Origin: Paenibacillus eucommiae | Lineage (GTDB): Bacteria; Bacillota; Bacilli; Paenibacillales; NBRC-103111 | Length of the DNA stretch: 64,000 bases | Direction of reading: 5' to 3' | Assembly: GCF_017874215.1 (NCBI RefSeq) | Contig: NZ_JAGGLB010000028.1 | Location: 81,638-145,637, forward strand | Part shown: one piece after another, positions 9,901-17,969 of the stretch | Layout: the number at the start of each line of letters is the position of its first letter | How positions within the stretch are numbered: position 1 is the first letter of the stretch | The notes under the pieces: generated by a model | What the model was told of the DNA's origin: nothing | Database searches by the model: none | Seen by the model: only the letters and a program-made list of their open reading frames with translations | Position numbers and translations under genes: made by a program

Positions 9901-10621
9901 GGTAAAGGCGATACAGTTTATTGCAAGCGCGGATGTGCTGCCTGAGCAAAAGGAGCTGGCCAAAGAGATCCAAGAGCTGCTTTATTATGTGAAACAGAGG
10001 ACGACATACCGCTTTGGAGAGCTGTATACACTGGCCTTTAATCCGGCTTCTTTCCGGGAAGATACACATGACCTCAAGAAAGCTTTGCTCTCTGCCTGGC
10101 AGGAGCTGCGGCGAATGATTGCTTTTGATTTGTCTCAGGAAGTGCTGGCTACAACGCTGCGGGTGGAAAATCGGATGAATCTTCTTGCGTCGAACAAATA
10201 TAAGGAATGGAACGAACAGATAGGTGCATGGATTGAGGGCTATGAGAGCGGTGCATACGAGAATCGTTCTTTCGCCACCCCGGAGATAGCCGCCCAATTG
10301 GTTGCTCCTGAGGTCTCAGAGAAGCTTCTGTCGAGTTTGTTCCGCAACGCCAAATATTTCTTTGAAGGCGAAGGGAAAGCGAAGCTGCGTGCGGAGCTGG
10401 AAACGAGGCTGAATGAGCCGATCGCAATATTAGTAGAGCAGCAGGGCAAGGAGCTTATAGAAGCTTATGCAGATCAATTTGAAGCTTGGTTAGGAGCGCT
10501 AAAACAGCAGCATGAACAGCAGCTTTCCGAACATGTCAGGGGACTGCTTGATGCTCTGGAAATGAAGATTGACATTGGCGAGCTTAATAGATTGCAGGAG
10601 CAGTTAAAAAGCCACATGTAG
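6935..10621 (+). CDS. dynA: Tandem dynamin-like GTPase (DynA/YpbR type)
   Basis: A 1228-residue protein with two dynamin units in one chain, the architecture of Bacillus DynA, which tethers and fuses membranes and helps membrane repair. Unit 1 has P-loop GHFSAGKST (G53-T61), DTPG near 144 and a NMIDKH-type G4. Unit 2 has GAFSAGKSS (from 653), DTPG near 810 and VNAAD. Long charged coiled-coil stretches follow each GTPase. The start ATG 6935 has GGAGG nine bases upstream. Bases 8380-9010 are markedly GC-rich and encode an alanine-rich linker (runs of Ala and Gln near residues 560-615) plus the second P-loop, unlike the rest of the gene. It stands alone between terminators. Confidence 0.93.
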   Translation: MNKVEAAGAVTMPEALQRIQLALLEAGDKNHGDKLQELLEKMNVGRMNIAFCGHFSAGKSTLINQLCGYPLLPSSPIPTSANIVSIRNGVSGAAVTHKENDVKGRLQEIALDDLEAYCVNGTDIESVAITYPIPLLGDHTALLDTPGIDSTDDAHHQSTESALHLADVVFYIMDYNHVQSEINLAFTKKMKEWGKPLYLLVNMIDKHKEHELPFSRYKEDTLQAFRSWGVEPDGLLFVTMKEPGHVHNEWSKLRWLIKGLIERGEELRLYSVDASAHYLIQEHGTWLSERNAPLRAELLEEASQASEDGEKQEQQAAETQVELERVQAFPEDLSAALRKEISSIIENANITPALTRDRADAYLQSRKPGFKVGFFSRAAQTAAEQSKRLQAFTEDLAEQVEAQLDWHLRGALKKASAANALQTEQLTAEIEALRVEVKPEWLAEQVNAGASFDGEYTLVYTRLVAAEIKQLYRKQAFAVIDLLAAASSEQAAEAASVLTQQLAALAERLRAARALQQLAHDEAAAQQQLLQMAAWRKVLPPQLPDLQRFTPMEETAAAPLSGGLHVVSSMDTILKAAAASAAQSAAAQPEAAAAAPTVTAAGGHGRRMERKAAALLAASSLIEAQPSMRSLARSMREKAERLRERTFTIALFGAFSAGKSSFANALLGERVLPVSPNPTTAAINRIVPPQEGWPHGTARVRMKSAAVILQDILYSLELLGLQAHDMTSALARISGLSPSQVTAKGKPHYSFLKAVEKGWEDAKDNLGSELRISKEQFTSYVADEAKSCFVELIDLFYSNPLTDQGIIFVDTPGADSIHARHTGVAFNYIKNADAILFVTYYNHAFSQADREFLLQLGRVKDSFEMDKMFFIVNAADLAASENELSGVIKHVETNLLQQGIRNPRIYPISSYLAAEGKINGNNELVQGSGIETFEKDFIRFTFEELSEVAIHAANLELSRADHMMQQWIEGAQESEAERKARSAQLKQAEVKAIQFIASADVLPEQKELAKEIQELLYYVKQRTTYRFGELYTLAFNPASFREDTHDLKKALLSAWQELRRMIAFDLSQEVLATTLRVENRMNLLASNKYKEWNEQIGAWIEGYESGAYENRSFATPEIAAQLVAPEVSEKLLSSLFRNAKYFFEGEGKAKLRAELETRLNEPIAILVEQQGKELIEAYADQFEAWLGALKQQHEQQLSEHVRGLLDALEMKIDIGELNRLQEQLKSHM

Positions 10622-10631
10622 TTAGCAGAAG

Positions 10632-10654
10632 CCTGGCCTATGGCCAGGTTTTTT
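10632..10654 (+). terminator. Terminator after dynA
   Basis: The perfect 7-bp stem CCTGGCC/GGCCAGG with a three-base loop is followed by six T. Confidence 0.88.
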
Positions 10655-10741
10655 GCTGCTATTAATCCCTAATCATTAACAGCGTCGTAGCAGCCCGTCT
10701 CCCCCTGCCTTGGAGGCCAAGCCTTGGACTCTACCCATAGT

Positions 10742-10925
10742 AAATTCTGCAAAAGTGCAGGATTTTTCACCTGAAATTGGGTATTGGCCGAGAATTGCTG
10801 CAAAAGTGCAGGAAAATAGTCACTTGGAGCGCTCAAACGGACAAGAGAGGCCTAAAATCCTGCGGATTTGCAGTATTTTCCTTTTATAGGTGCATTCGGG
10901 TCCGAAAATGATGTACTTATGCATC
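10742..10925. repeat. Array of four palindromes, CTGCA...TGCAG type, spaced 51/62/51 bp
   Basis: Three palindromes with arms CTGCA/TGCAG or CTGC/GCAG flanked by A/T arms lie at 10742-10765, 10798-10811 and 10854-10879, and a fourth, weaker one (GATG/CATC with A and T flanks) at 10905-10930. Their centres (10753.5, 10804.5, 10866.5, 10917.5) are 51, 62 and 51 bp apart, exactly the spacing of the unrelated-sequence palindromes in the composite element further right. There are no open frames of note. The spacer between the second and third contains GCTCAAACGGACA, the reverse complement of a piece of the composite element. Confidence 0.7.
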
Positions 10926-11051
10926 TTTTTTGTCTCCCATGGTTGGTTCTTATTGAAATGTATGCTATAGGCGGGGAAAGAGAGTAGTGGAAATAAACAT
11001 GTATGTTAATCAACAGGGCTTGGCACATCTATTTTTTATCCACAGTTAATC

Positions 11052-11480
11052 GACAGCCACTTTTTGATCGCTAAATGAAGTGTTTTCAGATCAATGTGTC
11101 AGTTAATGATGATTTTCATCGTTAAAAGAAGAGGGATGGCCCCTTTGGGGGGATAAAAGGGATTTTAAGGATGTTTTTCATTATTAAAGTCAGGTTGTGG
11201 AGACGGTCCGTGCTTTTAGCGATGAAAATCATCGGTAAAGTAGAGCAGCAGGTACTCGCAGCTCCATTTCCTCATCTAATCTTCATCTATTCATCAGATC
11301 TTCTTCCTCATCTATTCCTCAGCTCTTGTCTATTCCATTTAAGAGAAGTGGAACAAATATTTACCAGCTGTTTGACCTCATACCCAACCCTTATAACATA
11401 CACAAGGGATGAATACGCCCTCTAAGGACGCCTCAAGTCGTACCTCAAAGAACACTGCAAGTCGTTTTCCTAATGTTCAC
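11052..11480 (+). repeat. Degenerate copy of the composite intergenic element (copy D)
   Basis: Palindromes of the TTAACGATG-5nt-CATCGTTAA type lie at 11103-11125, 11165-11187 and 11216-11238, with a decayed first unit at 11052-11074. Centres are again 51, 62 and 51 bp apart. As in the 39-kb copy, the last palindrome has an A-rich centre and the middle ones a T-rich centre. From 11334 the right half is recognisable (GGAACAAATATTTACCAGC, then an ACCTCATACCC-like arm and a closing CCTCAAAGAACACTGCAAG segment), but the left arm of the large hairpin has been lost. It sits between dynA and the ABC exporter genes. Confidence 0.75.
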
Positions 11481-11656
11481 TGAACCTCTGTTTTAGACCT
11501 TTTAACCATAGAAAAAGAGTAGATTACCACCTCATACTAACTCATCCAAAATTGTCCATAGAACGGCTTATTTAGTTTATTTTGGGCTAATTTGAGCTTT
11601 TGGGCTGGCAGCCAACGGTCAAAAAAAGACCTAGTAATCCGATTCACAAGCTATAA

Positions 11657-11670
11657 AGGAAGCGCTTACA
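11657..11670. promoter_or_regulatory. Possible catabolite-responsive element (cre)
   Basis: AGGAAGCGCTTACA resembles the CcpA operator consensus TGWAANCGNTNWCA with two mismatches. It lies about 270 bp upstream of the ABC exporter start. The rest of 11481-11941 shows no gene or clear hairpin. Confidence 0.3.
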
Positions 11671-11941
11671 AATTGTATTTTAGTAGGTGATTTATTTCAC
11701 TAACTCTTTATGTGGAAATAAAAAAATAGAATTGTTTTTAAAAGGCTTATAAGCGGGGTATTTGGATGATTTCGGAGATTGAAGCTGATTAGGTACCGTT
11801 TTCGTGTGGATATGAAGCTATTAGCTTTTATATTCCGATATCCTCTGATTGCTCCCTGCAGGGGATGATGTTACTATTCATAAAGATAAATTGCAAACGC
11901 AATTTATTACCAATTTAGCCCGCTTAAGGAGGGTGTCCCGA

Positions 11942-13720
11942 GTGGACGTATTTAGGCAATTGAAATCATTTTATTGGCCAGAAAAAAAGCTTTTGTTCGT
12001 ATCTATCTTCTGTTTGATAGCTGCAACGGCACTAGGTTTGGTGTATCCGAATTTGCTTCGTTATTTAATTGATGAAGTGATCGCCAAGCGTCAATTCGAG
12101 CTAGTCCCCATGCTCTCGATTTTTGTAGTAGTGGTCGTATCCTTCAAAGGACTGCTGCAATTTCTTCATGGATTTACGGGGGGGAGACTCGGCAACAGGG
12201 TAGCTCATTCTATGAGAACTGCTCTTTACAAAAAGCTTCAGTATTTATCTTTTCAGTATTACGATCAGGCTAGAACAGGAGATTTGATGTCACGCTTAAC
12301 GGCCGATTTGGAAGCGATTCGCCAGTTTATTGGCTTCGGCTTTGCACAAATTCTGAATGTGTTCCTGATGCTGATTTTTGGAATGTCGATGATGTTTACG
12401 ATTAATTGGCAGCTTACGCTGTTAACCATGGTTACAATGCCATTTCTGGCGTTTACCGCAATTCGTTTCGAAGGCAAGGTACATCCGGCATTTCGTATGG
12501 TTCGCCAATCGATGAGCACGATGACAACTGCTGTACAGGAGAACATCACTGGGGTACGTACAGTAAAGTCTTTTGCCAGAGAACCGCATGAGGTTGATAA
12601 ATTTACGATTCGTAACAACGATTTCAAAGCCAATAACATTGAGACGGCCAGTATTTGGGCTAAATACTTTCCGGTAATGGAAGTACTTGCGAACCTTAGT
12701 GTAGTCATTTTGCTAGGAGTCGGGGGTTTCATGGTTATAAGGGGTCAAATGACACTTGGTGAGCTGGTCGCATTTTTCAGCTTAATCTGGTACATTATCG
12801 GTCCTATGTGGGGACTTGGCTTCCAAATCAATAACTTTACCCAATCCAAAGCATCGGGTGAAAAGATTCTGGAAATTTTGCATCAATATGTGCATGTCAA
12901 GGATCATCCGGATTCGATTGAATTAAAGGCCAAGGATGTAAAAGGGGATGTGGTCATGGATCATGTGACCTTTGCCTATCCGGATAAGCAGCCTTCGTTA
13001 TATGATTTTTCAGTCCATGCGCCTGCCGGTTCAGTAATCGGTTTACTAGGCGGGACAGGATCTGGTAAAACCACCGTGGTCAGTCTTTTAATGAGAGCTT
13101 ATAACGTTAAGGACGGTTCAATTTCGCTGGATGGTACAGATATTAAAGACATTAAGGTAGACAGCTTGCGGAAGCAGGTTGCTACAGTGTTCCAGGAAAC
13201 CTTTCTGTTCTCCTCCAACATCCGGAACAATATTGCTTATGGCAGGAAAGATGTGACGATGGAAGAGATCATTCACGCGGCCAAGCTGGCAAAAGCGCAT
13301 GATTTTATTATGGAGCTGCCCTTAGGTTATGAAACAATTGTGGGAGAAAGAGGATTAGGTTTATCAGGCGGCCAAAAGCAGCGGATTGCTATAGCCAGAG
13401 CCCTGATTAAGGATCCTAAAATTCTAATTCTCGATGACGCTACAAGCGCCGTAGATATGGAAACCGAGCAGGAGATTCAAGCAGGCTTCAAGGAGGTTAT
13501 GCAGGGCAGAACGACCTTTATTATTGCTCACCGTATTTCCTCGCTCAAGCATGCTGATGAAATCATTGTGTTGAAAGAAGGACGTATTGTGCAGCGTGGA
13601 AAGCATCATGAACTCTTAGAGCAGGAAGGTCCATACCGGGAAACCTATAATATCCAGTATGCAGACCGTCCGGAAACCCGCAGCTATCAAACTCAGTTAG
13701 AAGGAAGGTTGGCCAATTGA
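11942..13720 (+). CDS. Heterodimeric ABC exporter, subunit 1 (degenerate Walker B)
   Basis: A 592-residue half-transporter with six transmembrane segments (about 1-310) and a C-terminal ATPase. Walker A is GGTGSGKTT (K376), the signature is a canonical LSGGQ, and Walker B is ILILDDATS. The residue after the Walker B Asp is Asp499 instead of the catalytic Glu. That replacement is typical of the degenerate-site subunit of BmrC/TM287-like heterodimers. GTG 11942 has AAGGAGGG at proper distance; the frame extends 31 codons upstream to a TTG without a good ribosome binding site. Its stop overlaps the start of the next gene by four bases (TTGA), implying translational coupling. The substrate (drug, lipid or peptide) cannot be read from sequence. 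Confidence 0.93.
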   Translation: MDVFRQLKSFYWPEKKLLFVSIFCLIAATALGLVYPNLLRYLIDEVIAKRQFELVPMLSIFVVVVVSFKGLLQFLHGFTGGRLGNRVAHSMRTALYKKLQYLSFQYYDQARTGDLMSRLTADLEAIRQFIGFGFAQILNVFLMLIFGMSMMFTINWQLTLLTMVTMPFLAFTAIRFEGKVHPAFRMVRQSMSTMTTAVQENITGVRTVKSFAREPHEVDKFTIRNNDFKANNIETASIWAKYFPVMEVLANLSVVILLGVGGFMVIRGQMTLGELVAFFSLIWYIIGPMWGLGFQINNFTQSKASGEKILEILHQYVHVKDHPDSIELKAKDVKGDVVMDHVTFAYPDKQPSLYDFSVHAPAGSVIGLLGGTGSGKTTVVSLLMRAYNVKDGSISLDGTDIKDIKVDSLRKQVATVFQETFLFSSNIRNNIAYGRKDVTMEEIIHAAKLAKAHDFIMELPLGYETIVGERGLGLSGGQKQRIAIARALIKDPKILILDDATSAVDMETEQEIQAGFKEVMQGRTTFIIAHRISSLKHADEIIVLKEGRIVQRGKHHELLEQEGPYRETYNIQYADRPETRSYQTQLEGRLAN

Positions 13721-15588
13721 GTACTTCATCTAAGCAAAGCGACGATCCTTTATTTACTGAAGCTGAGCTCAAACAAGCTTCCAAGCAGAAGGAGCAGCAG
13801 CAGCGTTTTGTTTATCAGGATGACGAGCTGTTCGACAAGCCTTTTGACTGGAAGCAAGTGAAGCGGCTGGCCGGCTATATGAAGCCATACAGCAAGCAAA
13901 TTCTCCCGATTATCATTATTATGATGATTGTTGGTGCTATTACGAAGCTGACCGTGCCGCTGCTAATCAGTTTTTCCATTGATAATGCAATAAAAGGTGA
14001 GAACGTCAAGCTGCTCCTTATTCTCGTTGGCACTATGCTGGCTGTGTATATTATCCAGTGGCTTGCTAACGTGTATCGGATCCGTTATACGAATGCAATT
14101 GGTCAACGAGTGATCTTTGATTTGCGGCATGAGCTGTTCAGTCATATTCAGAAGCTTTCCTTCCGATATTTTGATACGAGACCTGCGGGTTCCGTGCTAG
14201 TCAGGGTTACGAATTATATTAACTCTCTGCAGGACTTATTTACAAATGGTGTCGTCAATTTAATGATTGACTGTGTTCAGCTTTTGGGTATCATCGTTAT
14301 TTTACTTTCGATTAATTTCAAGCTGGGTGCTGCGATTATCATCACGGTTCCTATCATGTTTCTTGTCTCTACAAAACTGCGTCAGAAAATACGCATGGCT
14401 TGGCAGGTAGTACAAATCAAACAATCGAGAATCAACTCGCATTTGAATGAATGTATTCAAGGAATCAGGGTAACTCAAGCTTATACGCAGGAAAAAGAAA
14501 ATATCGATTACTTCGAGGACATGAACGTCGACAACCGCTCCGCCTGGAACAAAGCTTCTGCATTGAACCAAGCATTCGGGCCGATTATTGAAGTGACGGG
14601 TGCTATCGGTTATTGTATTCTTTTCTGGCTGGGTGCTAATCTCATTAAATCAGAGGAAATTACAATCGGGCTTTTGGTTGCTTTTGCGACGTACATCGGA
14701 TATTTCTGGGAGCCTATCAACCGTATGGGACAAATGTATTCCCAGCTTTTGGTTGCTATGGCTTCAGCAGAACGAATTTTTGAAACGATCGACGAAGAGC
14801 CTTCCGTAGCTGAAAAGCCAGGTGCCAAAGCGCTCCCAAGCATTCAAGGAAACGTCAAATTTGAGAATTTGGTCTTTGAATATGAGAAGGGCAGACCTGC
14901 ACTGAAGGGGATTAATCTGGATGTTAAGGCCGGCGAGTCGATTGCACTGGTAGGCCATACGGGTTCTGGTAAAAGTACGATCATGAATCTATTGTGCCGC
15001 TTTTACGATCCAGTTGAAGGCAAAGTGCTCATCGATGGACAAAATGTTCGTGATGTTACGATTCAAAGCTTACGTTCACAGGTAGGTGTCGTGCTGCAGG
15101 ATACCTTTATCTTCTCGGGAACGATCCGCGATAATATCCGCTTCGGCCGTCTGGAAGCTACAGATGAAGAAGTGGAGGAAGCGGCTAAATCTGTGGATGC
15201 TTATGATTTCATCATGAATCTTCCGCACGGATTTAATACAGAGGTTGAGGAGCGGGGCAACATGCTTTCCATGGGCCAACGTCAGTTGATTTCATTCGCC
15301 CGCGCACTTCTGGCCAATCCGCGTATTCTTATTTTGGATGAGGCGACAGCGAGCATTGATACGGAGACTGAGCTGAAAATTCAGGAAGCGCTGAAAATTT
15401 TGCTGGCTGGGCGAACCTCCTTTATCGTAGCTCACCGTTTATCGACCATTCGTAATTGTGATAAAATTATCGTGCTCGATCATGGCAGAGTGATGGAAAG
15501 CGGCAGTCATGAACAATTGATGGAGCAGCAAAAGATCTACTACGGCCTCATTCAGGCACAATATAAGTATCTCCAGGACGCAGTTTGA
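13717..15588 (+). CDS. Heterodimeric ABC exporter, subunit 2 (degenerate signature)
   Basis: A 623-residue half-transporter with an extra N-terminal cytosolic extension of about 45 residues, six membrane segments and an ATPase domain. Walker A is GHTGSGKST and Walker B ILILDEATAS with the catalytic Glu at 542, but the signature reads LSMGQ (residues 517-521) rather than LSGGQ. Combined with subunit 1, this gives one competent and one degenerate ATP site. TTG 13717 overlaps the upstream stop and has GAAGGAAGG before it. A terminator follows at 15636. Confidence 0.93.
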   Translation: MSTSSKQSDDPLFTEAELKQASKQKEQQQRFVYQDDELFDKPFDWKQVKRLAGYMKPYSKQILPIIIIMMIVGAITKLTVPLLISFSIDNAIKGENVKLLLILVGTMLAVYIIQWLANVYRIRYTNAIGQRVIFDLRHELFSHIQKLSFRYFDTRPAGSVLVRVTNYINSLQDLFTNGVVNLMIDCVQLLGIIVILLSINFKLGAAIIITVPIMFLVSTKLRQKIRMAWQVVQIKQSRINSHLNECIQGIRVTQAYTQEKENIDYFEDMNVDNRSAWNKASALNQAFGPIIEVTGAIGYCILFWLGANLIKSEEITIGLLVAFATYIGYFWEPINRMGQMYSQLLVAMASAERIFETIDEEPSVAEKPGAKALPSIQGNVKFENLVFEYEKGRPALKGINLDVKAGESIALVGHTGSGKSTIMNLLCRFYDPVEGKVLIDGQNVRDVTIQSLRSQVGVVLQDTFIFSGTIRDNIRFGRLEATDEEVEEAAKSVDAYDFIMNLPHGFNTEVEERGNMLSMGQRQLISFARALLANPRILILDEATASIDTETELKIQEALKILLAGRTSFIVAHRLSTIRNCDKIIVLDHGRVMESGSHEQLMEQQKIYYGLIQAQYKYLQDAV

Positions 15589-15635
15589 TCGATCTTAGAC
15601 ACAAGTCGTCTCTAAAGTGTATTAAAATGTTTGCA

Positions 15636-15668
15636 CCTCTCTCTGCTAAAGCAGGGAGGGGTTTTTTT
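15636..15668 (+). terminator. Terminator after the ABC exporter operon
   Basis: An 11-bp stem (CCTCTCTCTGC with GCAGGGAGGGG, two G-U pairs) with a four-base loop is followed by seven T. Confidence 0.85.
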
Positions 15669-15679
15669 GACTTTTCTTT

Positions 15680-15930
15680 AATGAGAAAAACGCTTCGCGG
15701 CGTCCTTTGAGGTGCGTGTTCGTGACTTGAGTGCGTTGCGGAGAGAATGGCTGTGTGTTCCAGCCGCTGTTAAAGATTGGTTCCCTTAATTGGAATGGAT
15801 GAGGAGGCAGGAACAAATCTTTAAAGGCAGACGCTACCGCTCTTCCGCGCACAGCCATTCCCTCTCTTTAGCTACAATCGCACGAATCACACGAACACCT
15901 AGCTCAAACGGACAGCCAGCAAGGGTTTTT
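15680..15930 (-). repeat. Composite intergenic element, copy A (inverted)
   Basis: Read on the minus strand this matches the copies at 33 and 39 kb: CTTGCTGGCTGTCCGTTTGAGC, an outer arm with GGGAATGGCTGTG, GGAAGAGCGGTAGCGTC, TTTAAAGATTTGTTCC, a loop with CATCCATTCCAAT, GGAACCAATCTTTAACAGC, the complementary outer arm and a tail with CACCTCAAAGGACGCC. The outer arms (plus-strand 15741-15755 and 15849-15867) pair with a two-base bulge. The palindrome array found beside other copies is not recognisable here. The remainder of this 577-bp gap holds the terminator above and, at 16043-16058, a small perfect palindrome TATTGCA-TC-TGCAATA. Confidence 0.85.
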
Positions 15931-16165
15931 CTCTAATGCATGGGAACGCTCTGATTCCATTTACATTTTTACCGGCGAAGTCCCCTTAGGATGTCTTTGA
16001 TTTTCGGATTTTCAATTCCGCTGCCAAGTCACATTGCCCATCTATTGCATCTGCAATAATTGGTCCGATGTAATGTCAAGCACAAGTCCCTAGGTTGCAA
16101 ATTGATTCAAGAAGCTTTACTCTTAAAGTTAATTCATTGGTATTAAGAGTATAGGGGGCTTCAAC

Positions 16166-16987
16166 GTGAAGACATCACGCATGACATGGGGGATAGTGGG
16201 TGTAACTGCGTCCCTGGCAACTTTGCTTTTTGTAGGAGGCTTTATTTATGCTTCGGGGCAGATTCTCTTTCCCAGCGCGGCTTCCAGTGATTTAATTGTT
16301 ACACCATCCAAGCAGCAGCCGGATCAGGCTGTAGAAGTGAAAAATAAGCTGGAAATTGTTGCTTTAGGGGATTCCTTGACCGCGGGAACAGGAGATGGTG
16401 CAGGCAAGGGGGGCTATGTAGGACGTGTACGGGAAAAGCTTGAGAAACAGACAGGCAAGCCGGTTTATGTAACTAATAATTTGGCCATTCCGGGTTACAG
16501 GGCGGATCAACTGCTGGAGGATTTATCCCAGACTAATACCACTGATGCTTTAGCTGATGCTGATGTCGTAGTTTTAACGATTGGTGCAAATGATATTTTT
16601 CAAGGCGGCGAAGGTATTTTTAGTGGTGATAACTGGGAAGAATTTAACGTTAAAGCAGCCGAGGAGAGATTGGAGCCAACACTTGGGAAAGTGGAGCAAA
16701 TTTTGACCCTGATTCATAAGGCTAGTCCAGAGGCTATCATTTTCTATGTAGGTCTTTACCATCCTTTTTTAGATTTAGACCCTGAGCGGGAAGGCTCGGT
16801 TGTTGTACAGAAATGGAATGACAGCGTATTTCAAGTGACCAATCGGTATTCCAATATGGTACTGGTTCCTACTTATGATTTATTTGAGCGGAATTTGATT
16901 AAATATTTGTCGCCGTCGGATCATTTTCACCCTAATCAGGATGGTTATGAGCGTATTGCTGATCGAATTGCCCAAATTTTGAAGTAG
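16166..16987 (+). CDS. SGNH/GDSL-family lipase/esterase, membrane-anchored
   Basis: A 273-residue SGNH hydrolase, apparently held by or secreted through an N-terminal hydrophobic segment (about 8-32). Block I is ALGDSLTAG (catalytic Ser), block III is GANDIF and block V is DHFHPNQDGY with the catalytic Asp/His pair. It resembles Bacillus YpmR-type lipases. The GTG start has AGGGGG seven bases upstream. It lies 16 bp before the next ABC ATPase gene with its own strong ribosome binding site, so the three genes 16166-18954 are probably one operon. The ester substrate is unknown. Confidence 0.88.
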   Translation: MKTSRMTWGIVGVTASLATLLFVGGFIYASGQILFPSAASSDLIVTPSKQQPDQAVEVKNKLEIVALGDSLTAGTGDGAGKGGYVGRVREKLEKQTGKPVYVTNNLAIPGYRADQLLEDLSQTNTTDALADADVVVLTIGANDIFQGGEGIFSGDNWEEFNVKAAEERLEPTLGKVEQILTLIHKASPEAIIFYVGLYHPFLDLDPEREGSVVVQKWNDSVFQVTNRYSNMVLVPTYDLFERNLIKYLSPSDHFHPNQDGYERIADRIAQILK

Positions 16988-17003
16988 AAAGGAGGAATTC
17001 AGG

Positions 17004-17969
17004 GTGCCGAAGCAGAAGATGGAGCCTGAGGTTGTACTTAAGGTCAGTAATGTCAAAAAGACAATCAAGAATAAAGAAATCATTAAAGGGATTTCCTTTG
17101 AGGTGTATGCGGGTGAAATCTTTGGGTTTCTAGGACCTAACGGTTCCGGCAAAACAACGACGATCCGGATGCTCGTGGATTTGATTCGTCCTTCCGAGGG
17201 CTCTATTTCGATATGTGGCTATGATGTACATAAGAATCATAACGAAGCGTTACAATATGTGGGATGTATAGTGGAAAACCCTGAGCTCTATTCTTATTTG
17301 ACAGGCTGGGAGAACCTGGAGCACTTCGCCAGAATGCTTCCGGATGTCGATGAACGGCGCATTCAGGAGGTAGTGGAGATTGTCGGGATGGATCAACGAA
17401 TTCAGGACAAGGTCCGGACCTATTCACTTGGTATGAGACAAAGGCTGGGAATCGCTCAGGCGCTTCTGGGACGGCCTAAGCTGCTGATTCTCGATGAGCC
17501 TACCAATGGTCTCGATCCTCAGGGGATTAAGGAAATGCGCGAATTTATCCGTAAGCTTGCCGAAGGTGGACTCAGCTTATTCGTTTCCAGCCATTTGCTT
17601 GGGGAAATTCAACAGATGTGCGATAGAGTAGCTATTATAAGCCGTGGCCAGGTTATTCAGGTGGGTGAGGTAGAGGACCTGATCAGTAAGGCGGGAAACA
17701 AAATCGTTTGGACGGTAGCACCCGGTGACCAGGCAGAGACTTTGATGAAGGCGTCATCTCTTGTACAAGCTATCGAGGGAAGCGGGATTGCTCCAAGGTT
17801 AACAGACCCGGATATCAGGCAAATCGTCACGCAAATGAAGGATGAACAGGTGCCTGAGCTGAGCCGTCTGCTGATGGAAGCAGGGATTAGGCTGTATGCT
17901 GTTGAAATAAAAAACCCAACGCTCGAAGATTTGTTCTTGAGCCTTACGGAGGGTGAGAGAATTGAATAA
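17004..17969 (+). CDS. ABC transporter ATP-binding protein
   Basis: A 321-residue ATPase of the type paired with ABC-2 permeases (drug/peptide/Na+ efflux group). Walker A is GPNGSGKTTT (about residues 45-54), the signature YSLGMRQRLGIAQALL is the variant usual for this group, and Walker B is LLILDEPTNGLDPQG; a C-terminal regulatory extension follows from about residue 215. GTG 17004 has a GGAGG. The permease start overlaps the 3' end. Substrate unknown. Confidence 0.93.
   Translation: MPKQKMEPEVVLKVSNVKKTIKNKEIIKGISFEVYAGEIFGFLGPNGSGKTTTIRMLVDLIRPSEGSISICGYDVHKNHNEALQYVGCIVENPELYSYLTGWENLEHFARMLPDVDERRIQEVVEIVGMDQRIQDKVRTYSLGMRQRLGIAQALLGRPKLLILDEPTNGLDPQGIKEMREFIRKLAEGGLSLFVSSHLLGEIQQMCDRVAIISRGQVIQVGEVEDLISKAGNKIVWTVAPGDQAETLMKASSLVQAIEGSGIAPRLTDPDIRQIVTQMKDEQVPELSRLLMEAGIRLYAVEIKNPTLEDLFLSLTEGERIE

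Noticed and set aside
11171..11425. Short open frame in the repeat region
   Set aside because: It runs through the palindromes of the degenerate element and has no credible ribosome binding site.
15646..15858. Minus-strand open frame in the 15.8-kb element
   Set aside because: It has a counterpart in the other element copies, but stops and frame are not preserved, so coding is unlikely.
16043..16058. TATTGCA-TC-TGCAATA as a member of the phased arrays
   Set aside because: No partner palindromes were found at 51 or 62 bp on either side.
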